Part shown: positions 1-12,045 of the stretch, in pieces
Layout: every line of letters begins with the position of its first letter
Position numbering within the stretch: position 1 is the first letter of the stretch
Assembly: GCF_910594005.1 (NCBI RefSeq)
Contig: NC_057831.1
Coordinates: 40,382,001 to 40,446,000, forward strand
Reading direction: 5' to 3'
DNA length: 64,000 nt
Origin: Cervus elaphus
Lineage: Eukaryota > Chordata > Mammalia > Artiodactyla > Cervidae
Translations under genes and position numbers: made by a program
The notes under the pieces: generated by a model
Seen by the model: the letters and a program-made list of their open reading frames with translations, nothing else
Told to the model about the DNA's origin: nothing
Databases searched by the model: none

Positions 1-380
1 CCTGACGGAATGTGTTTGAAGTTTACACAGAATAATCTAGGTATTGCTGTAACATGTGCCTGGATCATGGTAATTACCCCATAAATAGCTTCATTCTTGT
101 TCTTGGTGCTTTTGCTGGTGTTAGTTATAAAGTGAATGCCTTGGTCATGTTATTTCTATGCTCTGGACTACTTGCAAATCTGAGTTCTTAGAGCCTAATC
201 ATATTAACAGGTCTATTTGAATTAACACTTAAGTAAAATTTTAAGAGCAGTGAAAATAGTTATTATATCTTGAACAGGCATTAAAAATCATAAATCTAAA
301 AAAGATCCTTTTCCCTCTTCATCTTGACTTGAAATTTTTGTGTGAGTTGTTTTTTCCTTTGCTTCTTGGCAGAGAGAGAG

Positions 381-612
381 TCTCTTTAGCAGAGTGGTTT
401 ACAGAATAGATTCTACATGCCAGACTCCCTGTGTGTGGAACCCAGCTATGCATTTGCTGGCCATGTGACCCTGGGCAAGTTACTGAAAGGAGCTGAAAGA
501 AGTTCCTCAGTTTCTTAGTCTGAAAAATAAGCAGTTTAATAGGACAAACCTTGAGGGTTGTGATGAGCAAAAAGTAATGTAACACATGGTTAGTATTATA
601 AGCAGGTTAACC
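381..612 (+). repeat. MIR SINE
   Basis: MIR-like order is visible: AGCAGAGTGGTTTA near the 5' end, then CATGTGACCCTGGGCAAGTT, CTCAGTTTCTTAGTCTG and a degenerate GAGGGTTGTGATGAG. It is an old, diverged tRNA-derived mammalian SINE lying sense to SLIT2. Confidence 0.8.
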
Positions 613-1417
613 ATTATTATTTTTTGTCTTCTAACAGTGGTTTATTTTATTGCTTCTTTAAAAAAAATCTTTCTGGAACACAGTAAAAATCTTTGTTATT
701 CATAAATGTATTCAGATATTTCAAAAGTATTATTTATCGTACATTATTACTATTAGGTAATACTATTATAAAATTCCCTGTAAGTCTGTACAAGCCAGAT
801 TTAAAAAAAAATACTTGACCAATCGGCACCAAGGTGAATGAGATTCCAGGCTAGAATAGCATTAGATAGAATAAAGATACTATTTAGCCCTAGAGAGGAG
901 AAAGATGGCTACTCTCTGAACAGAGACAAAAGGAAGTAACACTGCATTGTTTGAGGATAAAGTCAATCAAAACAGAGAGCTGCTGAACAAGTGGCCATTT
1001 GTTGCTGAGTCACTGTTTCACAGCATCACCATTTGCTGTTAGGAAGAATGGAAAGATGCCAGGACCAGCTTAGAGGTTGTGTGTTGAGATATGGTCGAGG
1101 CAATGTTTTAGATGGGGTTCATCAGAGGCAACTTCTGACATAAAGATTTATACGAAATAATTTGTAGGAAGTGTTTCTAAGAAGAGAGGAGGAACTGGGA
1201 ACAGAAAGGATGAGATGTCAAGCAAAGTTTAACTGAGGATCACGTTAGTTCAATCCCAAATATGAGCAAGTGCTGGGGATGTCATACGTCGAACCAAGAC
1301 ATGTTCTGATCAGGAACTAGGGAGCTGCAGCTCTGAATCAGTTGCTGACTAAAGACCAGCTCTTAGATACTTTCTTTTCACTGTATGCACAGGGAAAACA
1401 CGTTCTAGCATTCTTGA
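613..1417. other. Unique AT-rich intron sequence
   Basis: I recognise no repeat family, exon or RNA gene here. Reading frames are short. Confidence 0.5.
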
Positions 1418-1737
1418 GAGCAAGACGATGCAACCAGTCCATCCTGGAGGAAATCAGTCCTGAATATTCATTGGAAGGACTGATGGTGAAGCTGAAACTC
1501 CAATATTTTGGCTACCTGATGGGAAGAACTGACTCATTTGAAAAGACCCTGATGCTGGGTAAGACTGAAGGCAGGAGGAGAAGGGGACAACAGAGGATGA
1601 GATGGCATCACCAACATGATGGACAAGAGTTTGAGCAAACTCTGAGAGATAATGAAGGACAGGGAAGCCTGGCATGCTGCAGTCCATGGGGTCACAAAGA
1701 CTTGGACATGACTAAGCAACTGAACTGAACTGACTGA
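1418..1737 (+). mobile_element. BovB LINE, 5'-truncated, ORF2 C-terminus still readable
   Basis: The plus strand reads CNQSILEEISPEYSLEGL, then LKLQYFGYLMG and GKTEGRRRRGQQRMRW, which is the C-terminal end of the BovB (RTE-clade) reverse transcriptase. The copy ends in the family's CTGAACTGAACTGACTG tail. An open frame runs from upstream intron DNA (1342) to 1728, but only the part from about codon 27 is LINE-derived. It is a dead fragment, not a host gene. BovB is the family known to have entered ruminants by horizontal transfer. Confidence 0.9.
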
Positions 1738-2096
1738 TGTAACTCTTTAGGTACCAGACAAATTTTGTTTTCCCTGTAGGTTCAAACCTGCTAGATAAAT
1801 CTATGTATTTTGATTGTTGGTGGAAAATGAGAATGTTAAACTAAGAGTTTTTAGCTTCAACTCAGTGGTCCACCCCCATTAGGCAATTCACAAAAGACAT
1901 GATTCAACTAGAAACCAATCATCCAATAGCAATGTCAACACTTAGATTTAGTAGTAACTTCTCTCATGTAACCAAAAGCAAACTTAAGGTGTGTTTTCAC
2001 AAATTTTGCCATATCTTTGTTTTGTACTGTCCTTTTCTCGCCTTTATGTTTCCTAAAGTTCGTGAGTTTGGTAATTTCATTCAGTCTCTCTATTTG
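1738..2096. other. Unique intron sequence
   Basis: I see nothing recognisable between the BovB tail and the MLT1 LTR. Confidence 0.45.
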
Positions 2097-2439
2097 CTAA
2101 TGAACTGAATTGTTCTCCCTCCCAGATGTGTGTATTGAAGCCCCTTTCAGAGATGGGGCCTCCAGTGATTAAGTTTAGTAGAGATCTTAAGGATGGGACT
2201 CTTATGATGGAATTAGAAGGCATGCCAGAAAGTTAGCTTTCCCTGTATCTGGCATACGAAGCTGCAGTGAGAAGGGGATCTCTGCAAGTCAGAAATAGAG
2301 GTCTCACCCAAAAACAACCGTGCTGACACCTTAATCATGGACTTCTCAGCTTTAGAAGTAAAAGAGGAAATTTTCCTGTTCTTTAAGCCACCTGTTCTAT
2401 GGTATTTGATTATGGCAGTCCAAGTAGATGAGGACACTA
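2097..2439 (+). mobile_element. MLT1-type solo LTR (ERVL-MaLR)
   Basis: Ordered matches to MLT1 are GTGTATTGAAGCCCC, AGATGGGGCCTCCAGTGATT, GATGGGACTCTTATGATGG, CATGGACTTCTCAGC and, at the 3' end, TTTAAGCCACCTGTTCTATG and ATTATGGCAGTCCAAG. No internal retroviral sequence is attached, so it is a solo LTR. It is old and diverged. Confidence 0.85.
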
Positions 2440-4355
2440 TTTTTTGCTCTTCTGGAACTAGTTCCTAGAACTAGAAGAGAGCAAATTCAAAGAAAAGTTA
2501 AGCAACATTGCCAGTGTTTAGCTTAGATATTAAAATGGAGATAGCTTTAAGTTCCCTAAGTTTGATAAAGAATCTGATGAATGCCATTTTATAGAAATAT
2601 TTGCCTTTTACAGGAAGTCAGGCACAACTTTTAAATCCAGAGTATGTTTTGAAATTGGCTGAACTCTGATCATTACATGCCACTTAGAATTCTCAGTCTT
2701 GCTGGTGGAACATTTTGTAGTAACATTTAAAAACATAAACATTTTATTTTTCTCCTTCAGTGAAGGAAAGTGATTCATGATGAGTTCCTCTGTCCCTCTC
2801 TTCACCATATGTCTCCTGCTTAGTGTTGATTTCCTGCTGACATTAAAAGGAGCAACATGTAATGGAGTTAGAATGAAAGCTTAAAATTTAATGGTGAACT
2901 TTTTGAAAAGCATAGGTCACATTTTCTTATAAATCCACTTAAAATACATTGTGAACCATTTCGCTATTTTGCAGATTATTGTATTGGAAGCATCAATATT
3001 GCCTTTTTCCCAAAAGGCTAAGAAAAATATTGTAAATAGATTATTTCTACAATGTAATGAGAGGAGGAGCTTCCTGTGAGAAGCTGATAAGAGTCTTAGG
3101 ATTCAATCATACACAGCCTATGAAATCCAGCTCGATGTTGAGAGACTCAAAGCATTTTATAATTCCTGATGGAAGGTTTCCTCTGCTTTCCTCTTTCCAT
3201 GTTCTCCATTTGACAGCACTTATGCATGCCCATGCAAGATTATTATTTATGCTTCGGTTTCATGTTCATTTTTGTTAGATTGCTCAGCCTACATTTATCA
3301 GAGATCTACAGAAATTGTTTCAGAGTGGTACTAATGAATGCATGGATGGAATAACATTGCAGTATGTTTCTGCTGTCCCTATGCTTCGTCACGAGGAAAT
3401 AATCATATTTCAAAGGTCATTTCTTGGCTTATTTTTTTATCTTCCTTATCCTACTTCATATCCTCTAGTACATTTTGAACTGTCATTTTAGTGTGATGGT
3501 TGTATTTATGTATCCACTTATCTGTATCACACAAAGATCTCACATATTGGATGCTTTTTTTTTTTTTTTCCTATTGTGGGTTACAGATAATCAGCTGTAA
3601 AAAACTTAAGAATATTTTCCAGTTTCTCTGAATTTTAGTCAGGACATCAGTATGAGACCAGAAATTAATCCAGGAGTGAATTAACATGGCTTGAGAACTT
3701 AACAGGAGGGTAGCATCTCATTTGTCTTTGCCTATTTTGGGAAAAAGAATACAGGTTAAAGTGAAAATTAGTGGAGGCACGTCTTACCAGTGATACAGTT
3801 TTACTGTGCTGTATATCTGAGAATACCAGTTTTGACTATAGGGAATTGCATTTGATCATTTTGACCTAACAAAAAAACCTGTCAGTTTCATATAGTTTGA
3901 TCTAAAAATATGATACCATTTTAAATATAATTGTTGTGTACACTTCATCAGGCTAATTTAATTTTGATATACAACACTTTTTCATACATGACCCTCATAT
4001 TCAAGGTTTTGGTGTCTAAAAAGTCTCCAGTCATAGGAGAAGGGATAATTAACGGTCCCTGAGACTGTATGGAAGAAATCTGGGAAGGAAGATTGCTGTT
4101 AACAGAGAGCCAATGAAATATCTATTTAACAAAAAACACAAAGGATAAAGTAAATATGGATAAGATTTTTGCATCTTAAAATAGAAATATTGAGTTTGAG
4201 TCCTAACCATCAGTTTTTATGTATTGTTCTTGTGGCTGAGGGAATTTTGGAAATTCTTCCATTTTATTTAATTCCCTATCCATACAGATAAAAAGCATTT
4301 ATTTCGTCTTCCAGCAGATAATAAGCATAACATCAGTATTTTTCTGTGTTTAGTT
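2440..4355. other. Unique AT-rich intron sequence
   Basis: No confident repeat or gene was found. A T-run of about 17 lies near 3555. Frames are short and show no domain. Confidence 0.5.
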
Positions 4356-4740
4356 TTTCACTCCTTCATTATTATTGTGTGCTAGGCACTGTTCTATCTA
4401 AGCACTAGGATTACTGGTGTGGATAGATCAGGCAGTGTCTCTACTCCCAGGAAGCTCACATTCTCATAGAAACATCACATACAGGTATGGTGGCTTCAGT
4501 ATAATGAAAGATGCTGACTAGAACTGGCATTCTTTCAGATGGTCTGGTCAAGACAGACCTCTCCGAGGAGGATTCAGTGGCCTGAATGAGACAGAGTTAG
4601 ACTGCCACAGAGGCTATTTCATGCCTAAGGGATCTGAGACAGCAACAAGACAGAATTTGGGGAAAACAGAAAAAGTCAGTGTCCGTGAAGCAAAAGAGAA
4701 GCTGAGAAATGAGGATTAGGAGGTTGGAGTGAAGTGGGTG
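4356..4740 (-). repeat. L2 LINE fragment
   Basis: The plus strand shows reverse-complemented L2 landmarks: GTGTGCTAGGCACTGTTCTA, GGAAGCTCACATTCTCATAG and AGACCTCTCCGAGGAGGATT, in that order. It is an ancient copy with gaps. Confidence 0.7.
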
Positions 4741-4989
4741 TCTATATATTCAACGTCTTTCTATTTTTATCATTTGAAACTATTAACCCCAGAGATTCCA
4801 TTTAGGATTATTTGGAGGGCTTTAGGTAACACGTATATAACCTGCTCACCTTGCTTTTGTTTTTTTTCCCGTAAGTTTTTCTATAGTTTCTAAGATATTA
4901 TTAGCCATCCTCTATTACTGCTCAGCCAGTTAGCTTATCCTGTGTTCCTTTGGTGTCTCCCCTGCCCCCAGCATAGGAGTGACTCACAA

Positions 4990-5270
4990 TTTGCATATAA
5001 TACAACTAATTTTTTATTTTTTAAACCTTTAAAAAATATTTTTTTCTTGGAGTTGATTTACAGCGTTGTTTTACTTTCCGCCATGCAGCAAAGGGAATAG
5101 GTTGTAGATGTACATGTATCCACTCTGTTTTAGAGTCTTTCCCCATATAGGTACAACCAAGTTATACCCAAAGTGCAGTCACATGTACACACAGTAGAGA
5201 TTGTACCCAGCAGCGATAGACATGTACACAACACGGAGACTGGTGGGGTCTTTATTTTGTTAACTTTCAC
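4990..5270 (-). mobile_element. L1 3' end fragment
   Basis: A T-rich start (the antisense poly-A) is followed by GGAGTTGATTTACAGCGTTG, GCAGCAAAGGGAATAGG and TTCCCCATATAGGTACAACC, the reverse complement of the cetartiodactyl L1 3' end. It is 5'-truncated. Confidence 0.75.
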
Positions 5271-5839
5271 CCAAAACCAACTTAATTGGGATGGAGAGGG
5301 GAATATTTAAAAACCAAGAAAAAAGACTTGAGGTAACGGAAAGACTGTAAATCAGTCCCTTTTGTGAACATATCACAAGTGCTCATTCTTTGCATTTTTT
5401 GCGATATTCTTAACTATTTGCCAACATGAAAAATCTATAAGTAGTGAATTTCTACAGTTATTTTAATGTGGCTAAATCATAATTTGCTATATACAATGTT
5501 AAACATGTTTATATAGATTTAGAATTTAAATTGTATTTCAAGGTAAAGAGAGAGAGCATTTTTCTGATTATAAATGGTTAATGGTGGAAATCTCACTTAC
5601 TCAGGAGTCTGTATTTCATTCCCACTGCTTACAATTTCAGAGAGGACCTCTATTTTAAGCCTTTCGTACTGTTGTTGCCTTTTAACATACATACAGTAAA
5701 CATGTGTTTGCTAAATAAATGAATGAAATAGGGAAGATGTATAAACATAATGCAAAATAAATATTTACTCATCATAATATGTGTTAAAATTGTTTCGTAA
5801 GTAAGGAAAGTTGTAAGCCTGATATGTATTTATTTTGAT

Positions 5840-6039
5840 GTTGTTGTTTAGTTGCTAAGTTCTATCCCACTCTTTTACTGTAGTAAATCTGTCCCTGGGA
5901 TTTCCCAGGCAGGAATATTGGAGTGGGTTGCCATTTCCTTCTCCAGGGGGTCTTTCTGACCCAGGGATCGAACGTGTGTCTCCGGCATTTCCTGCATTGG
6001 CAGGTGGATTCTTGACCACTGAGCCACCAGGAAAGCCCT
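5840..6039 (-). mobile_element. Bov-tA SINE
   Basis: The reverse complement begins with the tRNA-derived head GGGCTTTCCTGGTGGCTCAG and continues into the Bov-A body. The plus strand has a GTTGTTGTTTAG tail and CCCAGGGATCGAACGTGTGT, the B-box region. Confidence 0.93.
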
Positions 6040-7858
6040 ATGTATTTATTTATACCACTATAAATAATGATTATGAATTCATTTAAATATTTGAGCTTTA
6101 AGTATATTTCCATTAAATATCTTTTCTTAAAGGAATTTAATCTTGGCTCATGTGATCATTTTATTATACTTCTCATATGGTTAAAGTATCTCTCTTTTTA
6201 TTACCTTTTTAGATTGCTTTATCAGGCAAAGGTAATATTTTGCATTACTTCATAGAATTTGTAAATTAAATGTACAAATGAAACAGTTTGCTAATTGCCA
6301 ACTTATCCATAGTTCACATAGAAGTTAAGATGCATGGGACTAATATTTTTATTGGCACTTTTTCCATTGACTACTGACACTTTCCAGGAATGTCAAATTG
6401 AATCAAGAAAGTACAAACTAGCCATAAAACATTTTTATCTGCTTATTAATTTCAGAGCACCTTAACTTCATATAAATGACAGTGTTTATTTTTCTCTGAC
6501 AGTTCTTGCCTTTGAATTAGATCACTTACCCATCATAATATTTATGGAATTCCAGAATAAAATTCTAGTAGAGAAAAAAAATGTCAAAAAATAATTTGAG
6601 AAAGTCATGAAGTCAAAAACATTCAGAAGACCCATGAAATTTATCATAGCTTTAAAAATACCAACCGCATTATAGCATCTTATATAACAAAATTTCATAT
6701 ATATGGGTTTTTTCAAATACTGCAGTGACCATTTATTCACAAATAAAACTTAAAAAGTTAGCTACTATCCACATGTATATTATGGTATTTTAAAATTATC
6801 AATAGTATGCTTTGTTCTATTTGAACATTTTTACAGTTTCAGACAGAGGGTTTCAATACTTAAAATATTCAAATAATTGAATTAACAATGTTTGATATTT
6901 TATAATAGTTTCCTATTTCAAATTTCATTTCACATTATTGGTTAAATTTATTAAAATATTTAGGATTAACAACAAAAGTCCAGTACTTCAGCATGTTTCT
7001 GTAGAATTCACATTCCACGTTGACCTGATCTTAGTGCAGTATTTGTCACTAAGAAACATTTAAAGTTGGTATACACATCCCCTTTCTGAGCATTCTTTAT
7101 ATTTGTAGATAATCATAGATACATTGACTAGTATGCTCTGGGGTGCTCTCCTGCTTTCAGAGATTTATCAAATGGGCATTACCCTTTCTTTCCCATCTCC
7201 AGATATCCCTTAGTTATTAGTTTCAGATCCATCACTCATTTGCCTCAGTTCCACAGTAACTCTGATTTTAAACTAACAGTGAGTGAGACTTCACTAACCT
7301 CAGATTTGTAAATCCAAATAAATTAGGTCTGTGTATTTCCTTTGCATACTTCTTTGTTCTTGCTGAATACTTTAGTTGATCAATAATGAGTGATTTGACT
7401 TAGGAAATCCTTTGTCCATTTCCCAAGAAAATGTGTTTGCTTATTTTCCCTAAATTTTCCTTTCATTTTAAAATACTGTTTGAAGTTCATTGTAAATGTT
7501 CCATGAAGTTTTGTTTTAGCTCTTGTTATTTCTAGATTGTTTTGACCTTCAGACTTTATGGCTTGGGAAAACTCTGTTCTTTTAATAGATGGCTTTTCTT
7601 TTTATAGAAAAGAACTTTTTATTTTGTCACAAAGTTTTATGCTGTGTTCAGTTTATTGTATTTTTGAAGGTTTTTTGTTATTACTTTGAGGTTTCTTTAA
7701 TGTCATTTTTAAAAATCTCATGGCTCATTTTTTCCCTGAACTTTTAACAAGTTTTTGTTTTCGTTTTTTTTTTTAAAGCAAATATTGCCAAAGATTCTGA
7801 TGGCTTTTATTTGTATAAATGAAATAGTCTCAGGGGGAAAAAAGGTCCATAAATATGT
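6040..7858. other. Unique, strongly AT-rich intron sequence
   Basis: No repeat family, exon or RNA gene was recognised over 1.8 kb, only short homopolymer T runs near 7760. Confidence 0.5.
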
Positions 7859-7861
<3 letters not shown>

Positions 7862-7906
<45 letters not shown>

Positions 7907-7975
7907 TGTGTATCTATTGTAGAGAGCAAGTGTGTGTGTGTGTGGTGTGGTGTGTATCTATTGTAGAGAGCAAGT
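7862..7975. repeat. (TG)n microsatellite with a 44-bp duplicated unit
   Basis: About 21 TG units run from 7862 to 7904. A 27-bp segment containing ATCTATTGTAGAGAGCAAG then occurs twice (7905..7931 and 7949..7975), 44 bp apart and separated by more TG. Confidence 0.95.
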
Positions 7976-8509
7976 TTCCACTTAAAAATCTAGCATATTG
8001 ATTGGCTACAATCAAAACTTATCAAAAGTTGTTTTATTTTCTAAAGGCAAGTTTCCTCCGTCTTCCTGTACATAAATTAGTTTGATACAAAAAAAGCTAC
8101 TTTCAACCAATGGAAATTTTTTAGTAAGTTCAATTTTATTTATTTATTCAATTTTAGTAAGTTTTTAGGAAATGCTTAAAGCCTTTTAAAAAATCAGAAA
8201 AGAAAGTATATTTTATATGGATACTTCATGTTGGAAAGTAGCTTTTTAGCTAAAAGCTTGAAGTTGTATATGGAGAAAACTCAAATTGGGGTTGATTTCA
8301 GCTGCTTTAAGTTACTGCATTCCCAAGCCGGCTTCCGTACTTTTTAATCCATAGCTTCCTTTGCCTGCTGCTCCCCCACATCCCAATCTTTGTCATGACC
8401 ATGAGTTTTTCAGAACTCTTCTGTAGTATTGTTGATTTCTCAGTTGGGTTTTGATGTCACCTTTGTTGCTTCTCTAGAAACCTGTGATTTTTCCCTGTCA
8501 CACTAGTGT

Positions 8510-8680
8510 GTGAATGATTGTTCTTGGTCAGTGTTCCTTGGTTAAGCTCAGACTGTCAGCTTCCTGAGATCAGGAACACTTAGAAGCTGCCTGCTTCGTC
8601 ATTGCATTCTCAGTGCTTAGTGGGGTACCTAACTCGTGCCAGATGACTGTTGATCACCCAGCATCTTCATTCTCTGAGCC
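8510..8680 (+). repeat. L2 LINE 3' end fragment
   Basis: AGCTTCCTGAGATCAGGAAC, then CATTCTCAGTGCTTAGTGGG and CTAACTCGTGCCAG follow the order of the L2 3' end (stop-and-summary region ending in the 'last-used' segment). It is diverged. Confidence 0.55.
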
Positions 8681-9274
8681 TGGCATGCAGAGGTGGTAGG
8701 GAAGAGAGGGTATCACCAGGACTGTAGACTAACAAACACAGCAACAGCTAAACGTTCTATGTGTTGGAAGCTGAATAGAAGGGGCAGATTTGTAGAATGC
8801 TGTGTAGGAACACAAGGCTAAAGCTAGGAGAAGAATGAACACGGAGTCTGGGAATCACATTCTTAAGAAAATGAGGAGTTTAGCAGAAGGATATGTGACA
8901 GCAGAAAAATATTTTTCTATAATAATCATATTTCACTTGACTTGGTAGTGGATTATCTGATCAGAGATGACCTGGAGAAAATTCACGGGGTAATATTATA
9001 TTAATGGGAAAGTCTCCAAAGTTTGACAGGTAGGGTTATTTGTATGTTGGTGATAACTAAAATTGTAAGGAACAGGTAAAATTGTAGCTTTAGTTTCTGT
9101 AAATTTATTGAAGAGGAAAAGAAAAAGAGGGAGAGGCTTAAATGATAAGAAAGGAGACCTGAGCTTAGAAAGCAGGACATGAGATTTGGCTGAAAAGCCA
9201 CTGATAACAGGATAAAAAGATTATCTGGTGTGTATATGTATCATATATAAAAGATGATAAATAGTATAGAGCTG
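8681..9274. other. Unique intron sequence
   Basis: No feature was recognised. The region is moderately purine-rich on the plus strand. Confidence 0.45.
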
Positions 9275-9480
9275 GTATCAGGGATCAGACATATTATTTC
9301 ATCTAATCCTCAAAACAACTGTCTGAGGAAGATTTCAGTGTTACTCCCAAAGAAGTCAGTAGTGAGTGAGAGGCAGCTAACTTGCTCAGGGTCCCCAAAC
9401 TAAGACATTTTAGAGTTGGAGAAGGAACTCATTTAGAGGGTTTTACTTTATACCCTCTAGTCTAGGTTTTAACCAAACTC
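9275..9480 (-). repeat. MIR SINE
   Basis: The antisense MIR pattern ATCTAATCCTCAAAACAACT, a gapped middle, AACTTGCTCAGGGTCCCC and GAAGGAACTCA is present. Confidence 0.65.
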
Positions 9481-9504
9481 TATGCAATAGTTGTGGTATA
9501 GCTG

Positions 9505-9718
9505 CCCAAGGCTTAGTAATTATGTTTATTTTATCTCATTTGATCCTTGGAAAATCTCCAAGATAAGCAGGAAAGGTGCCAGTGTCCTCAACTGAAAGGC
9601 AAAGAAACAGACTTCAAGGGAGAGAGATGCCCAGGTATGTACAGCCTGTGAATAGTAGTGGTCCAGCTGGAACCAATAGCTCTTAGTTCTAACAACAACA
9701 CCATTTCCACTAAACTAG
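9505..9718 (-). repeat. Second MIR SINE, adjacent
   Basis: TTTATCTCATTTGATCCTTG, GTCCTCAACTGAAAGGCAAA, GTGGTCCAGCTGGAACC and CACCATTTCCACTAAACTA match antisense MIR through to its tRNA-derived end. A Bov-tA later inserted exactly at this end. Confidence 0.75.
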
Positions 9719-9938
9719 GTGGACTTCCCTGGTGGCTCAGTAGGTAAAGAACCTCTGCAATGCAGGAGATCCGAGTTTGATCCCTGGGTCGGGAAGATCC
9801 CCTGGAGGAGGGCATGGCAACCCACTCTAGTATTCTTGCCTGGAGAATCCCATGGGCAGAGGAGTGTGGTGGGCTACAGTCCACAAGGTCACAGAGCTTC
9901 GGACACGACTGAGCGACAGTTCACTTTCACATGACTTC
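9719..9938 (+). mobile_element. Bov-tA SINE with 13-bp target duplication
   Basis: It starts GGACTTCCCTGGTGGCTCAG and runs through GTTTGATCCCTGGGTCGGG to GACACGACTGAGCGACAG. It is flanked by TTCCACTAAACTA (9705..9717) and TTCCACTAAATTA (9939..9951), 12 of 13 identical. Confidence 0.95.
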
Positions 9939-9951
9939 TTCCACTAAATTA

Positions 9952-10689
9952 TGCTTCCTTCACAGAGGGTGCTTCATTAGAAAACCAGTCTTCAAGTTCA
10001 TATTTTTGATAATAATGCAGTCAGTAAGTGTCTTTTTTCTGTACATGCACAGGTACTTATGCTGGAACCTGTTGGATACCATTTTGCTAAAGCCAGAGCT
10101 CATAGGAAAGTTGTATTCTTATAGAATGGGTCTGTACCTCTAGAGAAGCAAGAGGTATTTTGTGAACATTGAACCATTGTGGGTTCTAAATGTTGAATGT
10201 ATATGACTACATTTTTAAAACTTGTCTACTTTAGGTATTTGTGAGTATGGTGTTTGTTTCCTGAGTTAGTTAATAACAGCTTCATGCCAGAGTTCTTGTA
10301 GGAACTATTCCTGTGTTTCAAAACCACCAGTGTCTTTGAATAAGTGAAGCAAAGCTATGCAGGGAAAGCTGTGGGTTTGCATTCTTGTTTTACAATGTCA
10401 GATAGTAACAACAGTCTCTCAAAATTTATCAATAATGATTAGATAGGATCAGCAGATTATTATTGCTTCTTCTCTCCCCCTCTTCCTCACCTGGCAACCA
10501 CATGTAGAATGTTATCTAAAATCAATTCCCTTAAGCATGTGTTCTTTACCATTTTTAACCATGTTTCCATTTATTTCTAACTTCTGACTCCAATAACTAA
10601 CTTGACGGAGTTAAAGAAGGCAATGGAGGAGGGAGGGAGAATGGAAGAAAACTCATTTCAAGGCCATTCTGTGCTGCCATGATCCATTC
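9952..10689. other. Unique intron sequence
   Basis: No repeat or gene was recognised. Confidence 0.45.
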
Positions 10690-10870
10690 TGTGCTGTTTG
10701 CCTTCATGCACATCTAATCCACACCATGGCCCAGAAAACTCAGTACTTTCGTATACACTTTACCGAAAAGAAAAACAAAGCTAGAAAAATGAACTCACTT
10801 GTGCAGAGTCTCCTAGGGAGTAAGGGAGGGAGATTGAAACCCATGTTTAACTCCTAAGGCCATGCTTCCT
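10690..10870 (-). repeat. MIR SINE, diverged
   Basis: CATCTAATCCACACCATGGC, then AGAAAAATGAACTCACTTGT and TTGAAACCCATGTTTAACTC retain the spacing of antisense MIR landmarks. Confidence 0.6.
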
Positions 10871-11017
10871 TGTGTTTAAAGACTCTTGCATTCAAATTCA
10901 CTTTTAGTATGTATGTGTGAAGTTATAAGTGACTATGATAAAAAGTAGTGTCTTGTGACAGAGAATCATACAAAAATTGTACAGAAAATTTTAGAGCAAG
11001 TGCCTGAACACCTGCTG

Positions 11018-11228
11018 AGCTCCCCAGCTGGCTCAGGGGGTGAAGAATCTGCCTGCAGGGCAGAAGCTGAGGGAGACGTGAGTTCGATCCCCGGGTTGGG
11101 AAGATCCCCTGGAGAAGGGAATGACAACCCTCTCCAGTATTCTTGCCTCGAAAATTCCATGAACAGAGGAGTCTGGTGGGCTACAGTCCGCAGGGTCACA
11201 ACTGAAACGAGTGAGCATAGCATTCACA
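11018..11228 (+). mobile_element. Bov-tA SINE
   Basis: The head AGCTCCCCAGCTGGCTCAGG is diverged. The B-box region GAGTTCGATCCCCGGG is intact, followed by the Bov-A body ending GGGTCACAACTGAAACG. Confidence 0.92.
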
Positions 11229-12045
11229 CTTGCCACTCAGAGCGATGGGACCTTGCCATCACACCACATGCCTTCCCTTCTTTTCCTCTCATGTGATCCT
11301 GCCTCCTGCCCACCTAGAGAAAATACTGTCCTAACTCATGGTAATCACTTCCTTGCCTTGCCTTTCTTTACCTTGTAACCTGTCCTGAAAGTTGTTGTTG
11401 GTTTTTTTTTTAGTTGTTGTTATCATTGCCTAAGAAAGCACAGCTGTATCCAGATGAGGAGCATGGCTATTCAGTAGGAAGCTATGCAGAACATGCCTCT
11501 GTTACATTCTTTGCTGTTCTCACATTGAAGATCAGGAGTCTTGAAATCTGGGTTCTGGTGGCCATTTCTCAGGCTTCGAGTGCCCCTAAGTGGCCAGAAT
11601 AGAAAATACAGCATTTGGCAACTCGGGGCCTATCCTTCCGGTTAACAGCTAGACTTTCCTTTGAGTTCCTGGCCTCACTTCTGTGTTCTTCATCGTTGTT
11701 GTTAAACAAGGGCTCCAAGTACTTTAATATGTTATGGCTTACAGAAGGGCATTTGTGCAGCATTAATATTACGTGGGAAATTGCTGACAGCTGAAGTGGC
11801 TGGCTGGCCTGTTCCCCTTTTAGGACACTCCTCATGAGCCCGCATCACTGCAGTTCTGTCAAGTTGGGACTAGGTGGGGGCGGCGGCCCCAGACATGCTG
11901 AGCCTCGGATATGCCTTGATTTTCCTTCCTGTTCAGAGTTTGTGCCTTAGAAACAAGTACATTTTCTGTGGTTTTATTCGGAGCTGTCAGGTCGTTTAAT
12001 AGAATGATGAACTTTTGATTTTTACTCTCTTTGAAGTACCTTCAA
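11229..12045. other. Unique intron sequence with a small GC-rich patch
   Basis: Mostly unrecognised. A patch at 11874..11890 (GGGGGCGGCGGCCCC core) is the most GC-rich spot in an otherwise AT-rich region. No promoter can be claimed from it. Confidence 0.4.

Noticed and set aside
2097..2439. Endogenous retrovirus genes next to the LTRs
   Set aside because: Both MLT1 copies (2097..2439, 21700..22167) are solo LTRs; no gag, pol or env remnant adjoins them.
10955..11296. 113-codon frame starting MTENHTKIVQ
   Set aside because: Most of it is Bov-tA read in sense (GRSPGEGNDNPLQYSCLENS), a family-wide artefact.
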